Assembly: GCA_024276605.1 (NCBI GenBank)
Contig: JAJRWX010000017.1
Location: 1-53,553, forward strand
Length of the DNA stretch: 53,553 nucleotides
From: Planctomycetota bacterium
GTDB lineage: Bacteria; Planctomycetota; Phycisphaerae; UBA1845
Direction: 5' to 3'
In this document: positions 1 to 8,891 of the stretch, piece after piece
How the letters are laid out: every line of letters begins with the position of its first letter
Numbering within the stretch: the stretch's first letter is position 1
The notes under the pieces: model-generated
The model's database searches: none
Told to the model about the DNA's origin: nothing
Seen by the model: the letters and a program-made list of their open reading frames with translations, nothing else
Program-made: the position numbers and the translations under genes

Positions 1-207
1 CCTCGCCTGGTAAAGTTCGGTCGCCAGGTTGCCCCATGATCCGGGCCAACCAAACGGAACACCAGCCGGGTTTGAAGAGGCGCAAGCCATCCAGCGTACG
101 CAAGGTATTTAGACAGCTTGGTTAGGAAGTGGTTTTGGTGCGGTCACATGTCGCATACCGATGTTACTCTCCTCCCCTGTCACCAGGCTTGCGCCAGGTG
201 CTCTGAT
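1..207. other. Left-edge intergenic sequence, no supported gene
   Basis: No convincing gene. A frame open from base 3 to a TAG at 122-124 could be the last 40 codons of a gene entering from the left, but it has no recognisable protein features. Bases 124-147 match 227-250 at 19 of 24 positions (both contain GGTTTTGG), so this stretch seems to hold a decayed copy of part of the palindrome that follows. Confidence 0.4.
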
Positions 208-284
208 TATCCAATCCGCGCCCGTGAGGAAGCGGTTTTGGACCGTACACGCAAGGCCGCTTCCTCACGGGCGCGGTTCGGATA
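208..284. repeat. Long palindrome, 28-bp arms
   Basis: Arms 208-235 and 257-284 are reverse complements at 26 of 28 positions, with the inner 20 bp (216-235 and 257-276) perfect, around a 21-base loop. It sits 61 bases past the stop of the leftward permease gene and has no clear U-run. It could stop transcription or be a dispersed intergenic palindrome of the kind common in planctomycetes. The family assignment is inference; the pairing is seen directly. Confidence 0.8.
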
Positions 285-345
285 AGAGGCTGGTTCGGAG
301 TGTATGACGATTTGGTGAGCTGGTTGTCTGCCTACCTACAGTGAT

Positions 346-1323
346 TTAACCAACTTCGCGGCGCTGAAATGTGGCGACGGCGATGGCGATGATGGCTATG
401 GTCCACAGCGCGGCATATCCCGTGGCATATCCCAGGTATGATAATGGAATGGCTGTTCTCGATGTTTGGGCGTGCAGTCCGTCAATGACCCAGAACAATC
501 CGGCATTGGGTACTAACTGATAGGCAACCGTCGCCAGCCAGGAAGACTCCAGATATTGTCCGAAGGCGTAGTCGGCGATGATACCCAGGCTAAGGACGGA
601 TGTGCAGATGATTAAGGTGACCAGTTGGCTGAAACGTGTAGAAGCGGCCAGAGCTACGGCTGCGGTTATGACAGTAATCAGCAGAACGAGATAGGCCGCC
701 ATGAAGATCTGCCCGCCTATGAAATTACTGCCCAACGGGATGACCTCCCAACGTTCGTCAAATTTAGCCACAATCATGACAGCCAGGGTCAATGTCGGGG
801 TGAGGAACATGAGATTCGTTGTGGGGAAGTCTTTTCCGTAAAAGTAGTTCTTGAAGGTGGCAATGAGCAGGGAAATGATGACGGCTCCCGTACCCAGGGC
901 GAGGACAGGCCCATCCCAGGGATCGGTGGTGTTTTGGAGAACACCGTGACGCTGGGCGAGCACAAATACGAGAAAACTGATGTAAAACGCCAGGATTAAG
1001 GCGGAGGCAAGGCCTGTGAACTTACCCAGGATGAATACCGGGCGAGAGATAGGCTTGGAAATGACGGAAAGAACGGTTTTGTTTTCGATCTCCCTGGTCA
1101 AAATTCCCGCTGCACAGAAGACGGATAAGAACAAACCGCTAATCAGTAGCGTAGAAAGGCCCAGGTCGAGTAGGAGTTTGTCGTCGTCCTCAAGGGTAAA
1201 GCCAGCCAGGGAGACGTTGAGAATCAGCAGTAGGGCCGTGGCGAGGAGGATGACGCCGTATATCGGCTGTCGAATCGTCTCGACGAAGGTGTTTTGAGCT
1301 ACCGTGTAAAACCGTTGCCACAT
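346..1323 (-). CDS. ABC-2 type transporter permease (orphan)
   Basis: Membrane subunit of an ABC exporter, 325 aa. The start ATG (MWQRFYTVAQ) is followed by a hydrophobic segment at about 24-42, then about five more membrane segments spread to the C-terminus (around 55-80, 100-125, 140-155, 205-255, 295-318). The signature region ILTREIENKTVLSVISKPISR just after TM2 is typical of ABC-2/NosY-like permeases. No ATPase lies beside it on this strand. The nearest one (6209) is on the other strand and already has an adjacent permease (7441), whose N-terminal half resembles this protein (SDEFVHHQMYLVVTKPVAR at the equivalent place). It may be a paralogue sharing that ATPase, or its partner may lie outside the window. 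Confidence 0.85.
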   Translation of the reverse strand: MWQRFYTVAQNTFVETIRQPIYGVILLATALLLILNVSLAGFTLEDDDKLLLDLGLSTLLISGLFLSVFCAAGILTREIENKTVLSVISKPISRPVFILGKFTGLASALILAFYISFLVFVLAQRHGVLQNTTDPWDGPVLALGTGAVIISLLIATFKNYFYGKDFPTTNLMFLTPTLTLAVMIVAKFDERWEVIPLGSNFIGGQIFMAAYLVLLITVITAAVALAASTRFSQLVTLIICTSVLSLGIIADYAFGQYLESSWLATVAYQLVPNAGLFWVIDGLHAQTSRTAIPLSYLGYATGYAALWTIAIIAIAVATFQRREVG

Positions 1324-1665
1324 ACGAAAATGACCGACCTATGACCAAGTTAGAGACGACAATCGTTCCGAGGGAATCCACCGGCTGCCAATACTTGCTT
1401 GGCACTTGTAGGGTGATATTGTACCCTGTCTCCTCGCTGTTACAAGCTACGCTCCACAGCGAGCTACGTTACTAATGGTTACGCCTGAGCAATGATCATG
1501 GTTCGGCAAAACGTACTAGAGAAAGCTCTATTTAATTGTAGCTGGGTACCTCATTCTTCGCGTAGCGAAGGATGGGGGACGGAGGATTCCCTGAGACTTT
1601 TTGGAACAGGGATCCATCCCCCTACCATTGACTGTTATACGCTATAGGTATTGAGAATCATCTAC
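1324..1665. other. Divergent intergenic region with two hairpins
   Basis: This region separates the leftward permease from the rightward SPFH operon and must hold both promoters. A tight palindrome occupies 1552-1574 (10-bp stem with one G-U pair, 3-base loop). A second stem pairs 1584-1593 with 1607-1615, with one bulge. Both lie 50-115 bases before the first SPFH gene, where they could act in its leader RNA. No promoter boxes could be assigned with confidence. Confidence 0.5.
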
Positions 1666-3792
1666 ATGGCTGAGTCACAAGACAATCGATCTCCACACCA
1701 ATTTAGACGTGCCCAGAGCGTGGCCAGCGTTGGGTTTGTACTCCAGTTGTTGTCGTACGGCACGTTGTTGGGCATTTCGATTTGGTCCTCATCCGACGCG
1801 ATCGGGGCTGTATCGAGGTTTATGCTGATTGGGTTGCCTGTTTGGGCGATTCTGGCACTGGTATTTAAGCAGATGCGCCGGGTGGCGGATGAGGCGTTGG
1901 AAACCGAGCAGCTCAAACGAGCCAGGGCGGAAGGTGGGACCGAATCCATCTTTGAGCTGGATGACGAAGCGCTGCTATTGGAACAGAATCGCCTGCGGTG
2001 GATGCTGCGCTGGATGTTACCAGCCGGGACGGTCATCGTGGCTGCTATCTTGTTGATCGGTCACTTTGTCGGGTGGACGTGGACTCTCGATCAGGCCTTT
2101 GCCGTCGATTCTTCAGCGCGTGTGAAGTCTACGGACAATCCCACCCTGATGATGTGGTTTGTCATCGGGGTTGGATTTATCAGCTTTCTGTATGCCCGAT
2201 ATGTCGTCGCGCTGTCGCGATTGGCGAATTGGCGATTGTTGCGGTCGGGGGCGGCGTGCATGGCCGGAAACGCCATCGGCTGTTTGGTGCTGGCGATTGC
2301 CTTGATGTTAGGCTCTACTATTGAGTGGGTGGAGCCGGTGGCTGCTTACACCGTGCGTGTGCTGCTGGTGGTGTTAGGCATCGAGTTTACGGCTAATTTC
2401 ATTTTAGATTTCTATAGACCACGTGTATCAGGGACGATTCCACGACCTTCGTTTGACAGCCGATTGCTGGGGCTGCTTAGTGAGCCTGGCGGTATAGCCA
2501 AGTCCATCGCGGAAACGATGAACTACCAGTTTGGGTTTGAGGTGTCTTCAACGTGGTTTTATCAGCTTCTTCAACGTTGGCTGTTTCCTATTACCGTGGT
2601 GACTTGTGTGGCTGTTGTGTCGTTGAGTAGCGTGGTCATTGTAGATGCTGACGAGCAAGCGGTGGTGGAGCGTTTTGGCCGATTGGTTGGTGATGATCCC
2701 GTACTTTCGCCGGGGATGCATTTGAAATGGCCTTACCCGATAGACATCGTCTACCGGGCGCCTGTGAGTCGCATCAGTGAGATTGTGATCGGTGAGGCTG
2801 CAGAGGAAGACGATGACCATCATCATGCCATTGTGTGGACTGAGGCGCATGATTTCGTGCCGGAAATGATGTTGTTGGTCGCTTCGCGGCGCGACGACCA
2901 GATGATGCGGGATGATACCGCGCATGATGATAACGTGGATCATGAAAAAGATGTTTCGGAAAGTCAGGCTGTGAGTCTGCTGATGGTTTCGATTCCCATC
3001 GAGTATCGCATTAAAGATATTCGACAATTCCTATATCGCTATGAAGACCCTATCAAGCTGCTGGAACAGGTTGCGTATCAATATTTATCCAACTATGCGG
3101 CCAGTGTGGATGTGGACGAGTTGATCGGTCCGGGTCGCAACGACTTTAACCGCAATTTGCAGCGTATGATACAGGAAAATCTCGATGAATTAGAGATTGG
3201 TATAGAAATCGTTTTTGCCGGTGTTAGTGGAGCACATCCACCGGAGAAAGATGGTGTTGCGGCTTCTTTTCAACAGGTTATTTCCGCCGAGACCGGTCGC
3301 GCTGCTACGATTAATTCAGCCAAAGGTGAGGCTCAAACGACATTAATCTCTGTGGCAGGGACTGAAGCGCGAGCCAGGGAACTCGATGCAGCGATTCAGG
3401 CACGCAATCGACTTCGCGTGGATGCGACCACAACAGCGGAGGTGTTACAAGAAGCGGAAACGCGTTTACGTGATTTGCTTATGGGGAATGCCGCAAAAGG
3501 TATTGCGCCGCTTAGTGGTAAAGCCGCTTCGGTGATCGCGGAGGCTCGTTCACAGGCTTCAAAAAACGTCAGTAAAGTCGCGTCAAAAGTGCGTGTGTTC
3601 AGCACCGAGGTGGCTGCTTATGAAGCCGCGCCTGAGCTGTATATGCAGCGTAAGATGCTGCAAGTGTATGAGGATATTGATGATGTGCGTAAGTATCTGA
3701 TCGTCGGAGACCCTAGCAATATCATTATTATATATGAAACGTCGGAAGAAGGCGGGCTGGATCGCGTGTTGACGGAAGGTTTGACGAAATAG
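1666..3792 (+). CDS. Polytopic SPFH/HflK-like membrane protein
   Basis: 708 aa from ATG 1666; a TTG five codons upstream is in frame but has no better ribosome site. About seven hydrophobic segments fill residues 20-325, the last (from about 305) leading directly into a stomatin/HflK-type SPFH domain, which begins with the family hallmark ADEQAVVERFGR. SPFH continues to about 530, followed by an Ala/Glu/Arg-rich helical stretch and the HflK-like end LYMQRKMLQVYEDI. Inside the SPFH part is an acidic, His-rich insert (about 375-395, EEDDDHHH then EAHDF). HflK/HflC proteins are membrane scaffolds that control FtsH or organise membrane domains; ordinary HflK has one TM, so the long polytopic N-terminus is unusual. 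It is the first of six genes on this strand with short gaps, probably one operon. Confidence 0.88.
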   Translation: MAESQDNRSPHQFRRAQSVASVGFVLQLLSYGTLLGISIWSSSDAIGAVSRFMLIGLPVWAILALVFKQMRRVADEALETEQLKRARAEGGTESIFELDDEALLLEQNRLRWMLRWMLPAGTVIVAAILLIGHFVGWTWTLDQAFAVDSSARVKSTDNPTLMMWFVIGVGFISFLYARYVVALSRLANWRLLRSGAACMAGNAIGCLVLAIALMLGSTIEWVEPVAAYTVRVLLVVLGIEFTANFILDFYRPRVSGTIPRPSFDSRLLGLLSEPGGIAKSIAETMNYQFGFEVSSTWFYQLLQRWLFPITVVTCVAVVSLSSVVIVDADEQAVVERFGRLVGDDPVLSPGMHLKWPYPIDIVYRAPVSRISEIVIGEAAEEDDDHHHAIVWTEAHDFVPEMMLLVASRRDDQMMRDDTAHDDNVDHEKDVSESQAVSLLMVSIPIEYRIKDIRQFLYRYEDPIKLLEQVAYQYLSNYAASVDVDELIGPGRNDFNRNLQRMIQENLDELEIGIEIVFAGVSGAHPPEKDGVAASFQQVISAETGRAATINSAKGEAQTTLISVAGTEARARELDAAIQARNRLRVDATTTAEVLQEAETRLRDLLMGNAAKGIAPLSGKAASVIAEARSQASKNVSKVASKVRVFSTEVAAYEAAPELYMQRKMLQVYEDIDDVRKYLIVGDPSNIIIIYETSEEGGLDRVLTEGLTK

Positions 3793-3853
3793 GGCCGTCG
3801 TGATTTTCGATGAGTCCGCAGCTTACGTGGACGTCGTGAGGAGATAAGCGAGT

Positions 3854-4789
3854 ATGAAAAACTTTGGCACCATGGCGGCAGCCGTTTTTGTGGCGATCGT
3901 TCTCGTGTTGTACATGTGTACGTTCCAGGTGCGGTTTACCGAGGTAGCCGTTGTAAAAACCTGGGGGAGGACATCCGGCACGGCTATTGATGAACCGGGC
4001 TTGAAATTCAAGTGGCCTCGCCCTATTCAGGATGTCGTTGTTTTTGATAAACGCATTCGCACGCTGGAGGATCGCACTGAGGAAACGCGAACGATTGATG
4101 GAAAGAATCTGCTCATTACCACGTTTACACTTTGGCATATCGACGATCCGATTAAATTCCATACGAACTTTCCCGACTCAGTGGAAGACGGCATAAAGAA
4201 ACTGCGCACGACGATTGTGACGCACAAACATGCGATTGTCGGTGAGCGGACGTTTGGAGAATTCGTTTCGACCGATCCATCCAAACGAAAGATACGCGAA
4301 ATTGAGCAGGAACTGATGACCTCGATTGCCAAGGATGCCCATGAGGAATACGGCATTGAGGTCGTGGATTTCGGGATTAAGAAACTGGGATTACCTGAGA
4401 CGGTAACCACCGATATTTTCAGAAGTATGAAAGCCGATCAAGACCGGCTTGCTTCGCGTTATGTGGCTGAAGGAGACGCCAGGGCAGCTAACATTTTAGC
4501 CGATGCGGAAGCGACCAAGGATAGAATCATGGCGGCGGCAGAGGAACGCGTTTCGGAAATTATTCGCGAGGCGCAGGAAGTGGTCGGTGGTTATTATAAG
4601 GAATTCGATCGTTATCCCGAATTGCGCATTTTCCTGGATAAATTACGCACGGCACGCGAAGCGTTGAAAGAACGAACCACGATTATTATCGATGCCGCAA
4701 AAGAGTCACCCTTCGACGTGTTTGATCGAGACGTGCGCGATCGTTTAGGTAAGAAGTCTGATAGCTATGGGGTGTCGGTTGGTAGTTAG
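3854..4789 (+). CDS. HflC-like SPFH protein
   Basis: 311 aa with one N-terminal membrane anchor (about 6-24) and the SPFH domain outside it. It begins with VRFTEVAVVKTWGR and has the GLKFKWPRPIQDVVVFDKRIR segment typical of HflC, ending in an Ala/Glu-rich helix with AEGDARAANILADAEA. Its length is that of HflC (about 300-330 aa). An AGGAG lies 11 bases before the ATG. It follows the polytopic SPFH gene by 61 bases and precedes a third SPFH gene by 21 bases. By analogy with HflK-HflC it probably assembles with its neighbours into a ring or cage at the membrane. No ftsH is seen in the window, so a role with FtsH is not shown. Confidence 0.88.
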   Translation: MKNFGTMAAAVFVAIVLVLYMCTFQVRFTEVAVVKTWGRTSGTAIDEPGLKFKWPRPIQDVVVFDKRIRTLEDRTEETRTIDGKNLLITTFTLWHIDDPIKFHTNFPDSVEDGIKKLRTTIVTHKHAIVGERTFGEFVSTDPSKRKIREIEQELMTSIAKDAHEEYGIEVVDFGIKKLGLPETVTTDIFRSMKADQDRLASRYVAEGDARAANILADAEATKDRIMAAAEERVSEIIREAQEVVGGYYKEFDRYPELRIFLDKLRTAREALKERTTIIIDAAKESPFDVFDRDVRDRLGKKSDSYGVSVGS

Positions 4790-4810
4790 CGTAACATACG
4801 CATGGATTAG

Positions 4811-6124
4811 ATGACGATGCACGATCACAACGACCATAATCACGAAAATCCGGCTGTCGATGAACATGCTCACCGAAACTTAGGGGGTGGGGAAGAGCCG
4901 TTGGATGCGGCTAACCAGTCTCTCTCGGATGCGCTCATTTCCAGTTTTCGTATTCTCAAAGGCATTATGCTTGTGCTGATGTTTCTGTTCATATTTTCAA
5001 ACGTGCGCAGTGTGGATACTAGCGAACAGGCACTATTGCTGCGACTCGGATCATTGATTGATGTCCGCGACCCCGGTTTGGTTTGGGCGCTGCCTTATCC
5101 GATCGATGAAATTGTGCCCATGCCCACGAAAAAGAGTAACGAACTGCTCATTACCAGCCATAGTTTTCACCGCCGCGCTTCGGAGGTTGGTGTGCCGCTG
5201 GCGGTTGTTGCTCGTGATGCATCTGAGGGATTAGATCCCGTCCATGATGGGGCGCTGCTGACCGCCGACGCGGGCTTGGTACACACGCAGTGGAAAATCA
5301 CCTACAAAATTGAGGATTTACGAAGTTTTGTAACAGAGATAGAAGGCGATAGCGTCAGCACGGCTGAGTCATTGATTCGTAGTTATATTGAAACGGTCGG
5401 CGTGCGTGTTGCTTCCGAGTTGACGGCTGAGGAAATCATTCGGACGCGGCTGGAATATGTGCGATCGGAGATGCATCGCCGGGTCAACGAACGATTGCGC
5501 GCATTGAACAGTGGTATTGAAGTAACCTTGGTGGAAATGTACGAACCTACACCGCCGTTACAAGTACGTGCTTCTTTTGATAACGCGCAAAAGGCGGAAA
5601 ACCGCAAGCGTTCGGTTATTTCCCAGGCCAAGCAGGCGCGGGTGAAGATACTCAATGAGGCTGCCGGCGAAGCGCACACGGAACTTGTTGAGGTGCTGGA
5701 TCGGCGAGACCTAGCTATATCCGCCGGGCGATCGCTTACAGCCGTTCAGCGCGAAGTTGATCGCGTGTTGGAGACCCTTGTTGAAGGTGAAGCGGGCATT
5801 CATTTGAAAGAGGCCGGGGCGCAGCTGTCGGTGCTTGTGGGGCAAATACAAAGTGATGTTGAGTTGTATCGTACCTTATTGCCGGAATACGAGAGCAATT
5901 CCGAACTTCTGGTCGCCAGGCTTTGGGAGCAAACGCGCGAAGCCATTTTTAGTCATCCAGGCGTGAGCAAGATATATCGCCCGGCGGGTTGTCAATTTAG
6001 ACTCACGATTCCACTGGATCCTCAAGAGACACAATTGGCTGAGCAGCGGCGTCTGCAAGATGAGAAATATGACGTGAGCAAACTCAAAGGGCTTAGAAAA
6101 GCCGTGTTGATAAACACACCGTGA
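4811..6124 (+). CDS. HflK-like SPFH protein with His-rich N-terminus
   Basis: 437 aa. The first 25 residues are rich in His/Asp/Asn (MHDHNDHNHENP), a possible metal-binding or simply disordered cytoplasmic tail, as in many HflK proteins. One TM (about 54-68) is followed by SPFH, starting SVDTSEQALLLRLGS and including DPGLVWALPYPIDEIVPMPT. A helical region ends with LWEQTREAIFSHPGVSKIYRP, like other HflK. ATG codons occur at 4811 and 4817; the first is taken. Third SPFH paralogue in a row: two HflK-like proteins flank one HflC-like protein, which argues for a hetero-oligomer built of three subunits rather than the usual two. Confidence 0.87.
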   Translation: MTMHDHNDHNHENPAVDEHAHRNLGGGEEPLDAANQSLSDALISSFRILKGIMLVLMFLFIFSNVRSVDTSEQALLLRLGSLIDVRDPGLVWALPYPIDEIVPMPTKKSNELLITSHSFHRRASEVGVPLAVVARDASEGLDPVHDGALLTADAGLVHTQWKITYKIEDLRSFVTEIEGDSVSTAESLIRSYIETVGVRVASELTAEEIIRTRLEYVRSEMHRRVNERLRALNSGIEVTLVEMYEPTPPLQVRASFDNAQKAENRKRSVISQAKQARVKILNEAAGEAHTELVEVLDRRDLAISAGRSLTAVQREVDRVLETLVEGEAGIHLKEAGAQLSVLVGQIQSDVELYRTLLPEYESNSELLVARLWEQTREAIFSHPGVSKIYRPAGCQFRLTIPLDPQETQLAEQRRLQDEKYDVSKLKGLRKAVLINTP

Positions 6125-6208
6125 CATACCTACGTTGCTTTTGCGTGGCATGGAAGGGCGTCATGGTCACTATCTATCGTGATGATTTCGAAGTGATGAG
6201 GTAGCCGC

Positions 6209-7444
6209 ATGGCCGGGACGAGATTGCCCGTGGTACAAACCGCAGGGCTTTGTAAGACATTCAAGGATTTCTGGCGAAGACCTCGCGTGGAGGCGGTCAA
6301 AGACCTGGATATGCACATCCACGCCGGAGAAGTATTCGGCCTGCTCGGTCCTAATGGTTCCGGCAAGACGACGACCATCAAAATGCTTCTCGGCCTTCTT
6401 TACCCCTCGCATGGGCGTATTTCGCTATTCGGAAAACCACCTACGGATGTATCCGTGAAAGGGCGAATTGGTTTTCTTCCCGAAGAATCTTACTTGTATC
6501 GATTTTTAACCGCACGAGAGACGTTGGATTTCTTTGGTCGTCTTTTTCGTTTACCTCGAAGAATTCGTGAGGAGCGTACTACTCATTTACTGGATATGGT
6601 CGGCTTATCGCATGAAGCCCATAGACCAGTGGGGGAATTCAGTAAAGGTATGGCCAGGCGCATTGGTTTGGCTCAGGCGCTGATTAACGACCCGGAGTTT
6701 TTGATTCTGGATGAGCCGACATCGGGGCTTGATCCTATTGGTGCGCGCCAGATTAAGGATGTGATTCGCCAGTTGGGACAAAAGGGTAAGACGATTTTAT
6801 TGTCAAGCCATGTGCTTTCGGATGTGGAGGATGTGTGTGATCGGGTCACCATATTGTACGGTGGGCAGGAACAGGCCGTCGGCGACATCGACGATTTACT
6901 ATGTCAACGCGATGTTACGCAGATCACTATACCGGCATTATCCGAGGAGACGATTCACGAGGTGCGTGAACTAATCACACGTTTGGAAAAGAAGGACGCA
7001 GATGTGACGCATCCGCGACACAAACTGGAGGACTTTTTTCTGCAGATTGTTGGGCAGGCCCAAGCGGCGGATATTAAAACATCCGGTGCACGGGCGGGTG
7101 GCGAGGTGCCTGAATTCTTACAGACGGCTACAGCATCGGAAGTGGTTGATCTTGTCGGATCGTTGGTGGCCGCTGGTGTGAAACCGGAGGCACCTGTAGC
7201 GGCGATCACACGACCGGTGGTGAAAGATCATGTCGATCCCTCCAGCGACGTGCTCAACGAGTTGCTCGGTAAAGATCAGAACGAACCGGACGAACCTGAC
7301 GAGTCGCCAATGGCTACGACAACGGACCTACCCATCGCGCCAGCCAAACCACCCGTATCGGCTGACTCGGGCGTGATCGACGCTTTACTGCAAGGTGAGC
7401 CACAAGCGTCGGAGGATGATGAGTCGAGCGAGTCTAACACATGA
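6209..7444 (+). CDS. ABC transporter ATP-binding protein with long acidic tail
   Basis: 411 aa. Residues about 10-225 form a standard ABC-2 type ATPase: Walker A GPNGSGKTT, Q-loop region GFLPEES, signature EFSKGMARR (variant of LSGGQ), Walker B FLILDEPTSGLDP and switch His in LLSSHVLSD. From about 290 the chain becomes Pro/Ala/Asp/Glu-rich and probably disordered, with short repeated pieces such as VLNELLGKD and VIDALLQGE. Usual length is 240-310 aa, so about 100 residues are extra. GAGG lies about 9 bases before the ATG. The stop overlaps the next permease ATG (ATGA), which implies translational coupling and a single transporter. Confidence 0.93.
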   Translation: MAGTRLPVVQTAGLCKTFKDFWRRPRVEAVKDLDMHIHAGEVFGLLGPNGSGKTTTIKMLLGLLYPSHGRISLFGKPPTDVSVKGRIGFLPEESYLYRFLTARETLDFFGRLFRLPRRIREERTTHLLDMVGLSHEAHRPVGEFSKGMARRIGLAQALINDPEFLILDEPTSGLDPIGARQIKDVIRQLGQKGKTILLSSHVLSDVEDVCDRVTILYGGQEQAVGDIDDLLCQRDVTQITIPALSEETIHEVRELITRLEKKDADVTHPRHKLEDFFLQIVGQAQAADIKTSGARAGGEVPEFLQTATASEVVDLVGSLVAAGVKPEAPVAAITRPVVKDHVDPSSDVLNELLGKDQNEPDEPDESPMATTTDLPIAPAKPPVSADSGVIDALLQGEPQASEDDESSESNT

Positions 7445-8847
7445 TGCAGGTCTGGACGATAGCGCGACAGATGATTGCCGAGGGCATTCGGATGAAAATC
7501 GCCCTCGTCTTTTTTGTGCTCATCGCGGCCATTGTTTTCGGGTTGCCGTTTTCGGTGACTGGTGACAGTTCATTGACAGGCGCCGTGCAAAGCTTCATGT
7601 CTTACAGCTTGATGACCACGGGGTTGCTATTGGGCGTGCTAACGATTTTTATGTCTCGCTCCTTGTCTGATGAGTTTGTCCACCATCAAATGTATCTTGT
7701 GGTGACCAAGCCTGTTGCGCGATGGCAGATTATCCTAGGTAAATGGCTGGGGATGTGCCTACTCAACGCGGCATTCTTGCTCTTTGCCGGAGCGTCCATG
7801 TATGGCATGGTTTACTATATTAAGTGGACCCATCCACCGCGCGATGAAGTATTCGACGAACAAGAACTTAATAACGAGGTACTTGTCGCTCGTCATGCGC
7901 GAGACAGTCAGGTTCCCGATTTTCAGGCGCTAGCTGAAGCAGAATTTCAGCGAAATCTGGAGCAAGGCAAGTATGATCAACAGCCTAATTTTGATCCGGG
8001 TAAGCAGCGAAAGAATCTGGCCGGCAAGTACGAAGCTCGATGGCGTGTGATCGGGCCGTATGAAACACGCGAGTTTTTATTTGATAACATATTATGCGAT
8101 CGATCGGCAGATAAGGAGATTCAAGTTCGGTATAAAGCCGAAATTTCCGGTTATGAAAAAGACGAAATTTTTCGGGCTGTTTGGCGAATCGGGGATCGTG
8201 CGAAGGGTGCGCAGGCCTATGAGCTACATGTGCGCCATGTGATCGATCGTTTCCACACTATGCGTGTTCCCGCCAATGCCGTCGCGGACGATCACACCCT
8301 CAAAGTGACGATGGTAAATGTCAATCCTTTTGAAGGGGAGAGGCAAGCAGGCAACGTGTTACATATTCGGAAATCCGACGGGATACAAGTACTTTTTATT
8401 GTCGGATCGTTTGAGTGGAATCTGCTGCGCCTGCTTACCATGATGATGTGTAAATTGATGTTTCTCGGGGCGGTGGCCGTGTTGATGACCACTGTATTTT
8501 CATATCCCGTAGCATGTTTGACTTCCTTTACCGTGTATATCCTGGCCGGGACGCGTAGTTTTCTTGAAGAGGCGTTGGAGTTTATGACCGGGCGTGAGCA
8601 TTCGATGTTCGCCTCCGTCAGTGAATTTGCCATACAGTCGGTGGCCCATCTGTATAATATGGTGCAATGGGTGATCCCGAGTTTTAGCCATTATGACGCA
8701 ATCGAGGATTTCGTGAATGGCCGCAATGTCTCTTTAGTATGGGTGCTCACTGCGATGGGGGAGTTGGTCGTGATTAAAACCGCAGTCATACTGGGTCTGG
8801 CTATTCTCCTTTTCTATCGGCGCGAGGTGGCGGAAGTCTCAGTATAG
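7441..8847 (+). CDS. ABC-2 type transporter permease with large loop
   Basis: 468 aa permease coupled by a 4-base overlap to the ATPase gene. TM segments lie at about 20-40, 55-75 and 100-120; a hydrophilic domain of about 200 residues (125-325) follows, containing charged and aromatic sequence that would sit outside the cytoplasm if the topology is standard. More TM segments fill 340-370, 385-400 and the C-terminus (to about 460). The SDEFVHHQMYLVVTKPVAR stretch after TM2 marks it as ABC-2/NosY-like. The inserted domain is not recognised; it might bind cargo or contact the SPFH proteins, but nothing in the sequence proves this. The gene ends 44 bases before the next one in the same direction. 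Confidence 0.88.
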   Translation: MMQVWTIARQMIAEGIRMKIALVFFVLIAAIVFGLPFSVTGDSSLTGAVQSFMSYSLMTTGLLLGVLTIFMSRSLSDEFVHHQMYLVVTKPVARWQIILGKWLGMCLLNAAFLLFAGASMYGMVYYIKWTHPPRDEVFDEQELNNEVLVARHARDSQVPDFQALAEAEFQRNLEQGKYDQQPNFDPGKQRKNLAGKYEARWRVIGPYETREFLFDNILCDRSADKEIQVRYKAEISGYEKDEIFRAVWRIGDRAKGAQAYELHVRHVIDRFHTMRVPANAVADDHTLKVTMVNVNPFEGERQAGNVLHIRKSDGIQVLFIVGSFEWNLLRLLTMMMCKLMFLGAVAVLMTTVFSYPVACLTSFTVYILAGTRSFLEEALEFMTGREHSMFASVSEFAIQSVAHLYNMVQWVIPSFSHYDAIEDFVNGRNVSLVWVLTAMGELVVIKTAVILGLAILLFYRREVAEVSV

Positions 8848-8891
8848 CGCGGTCTATATGTCGCACGTAAATGTCTAACGGCTGATCCGGT

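Noticed and set aside
625-1297. Rightward frames inside the left ABC permease gene
   Set aside because: Shadow frames opposite a strongly hydrophobic real gene; hydrophilic low-quality translations.
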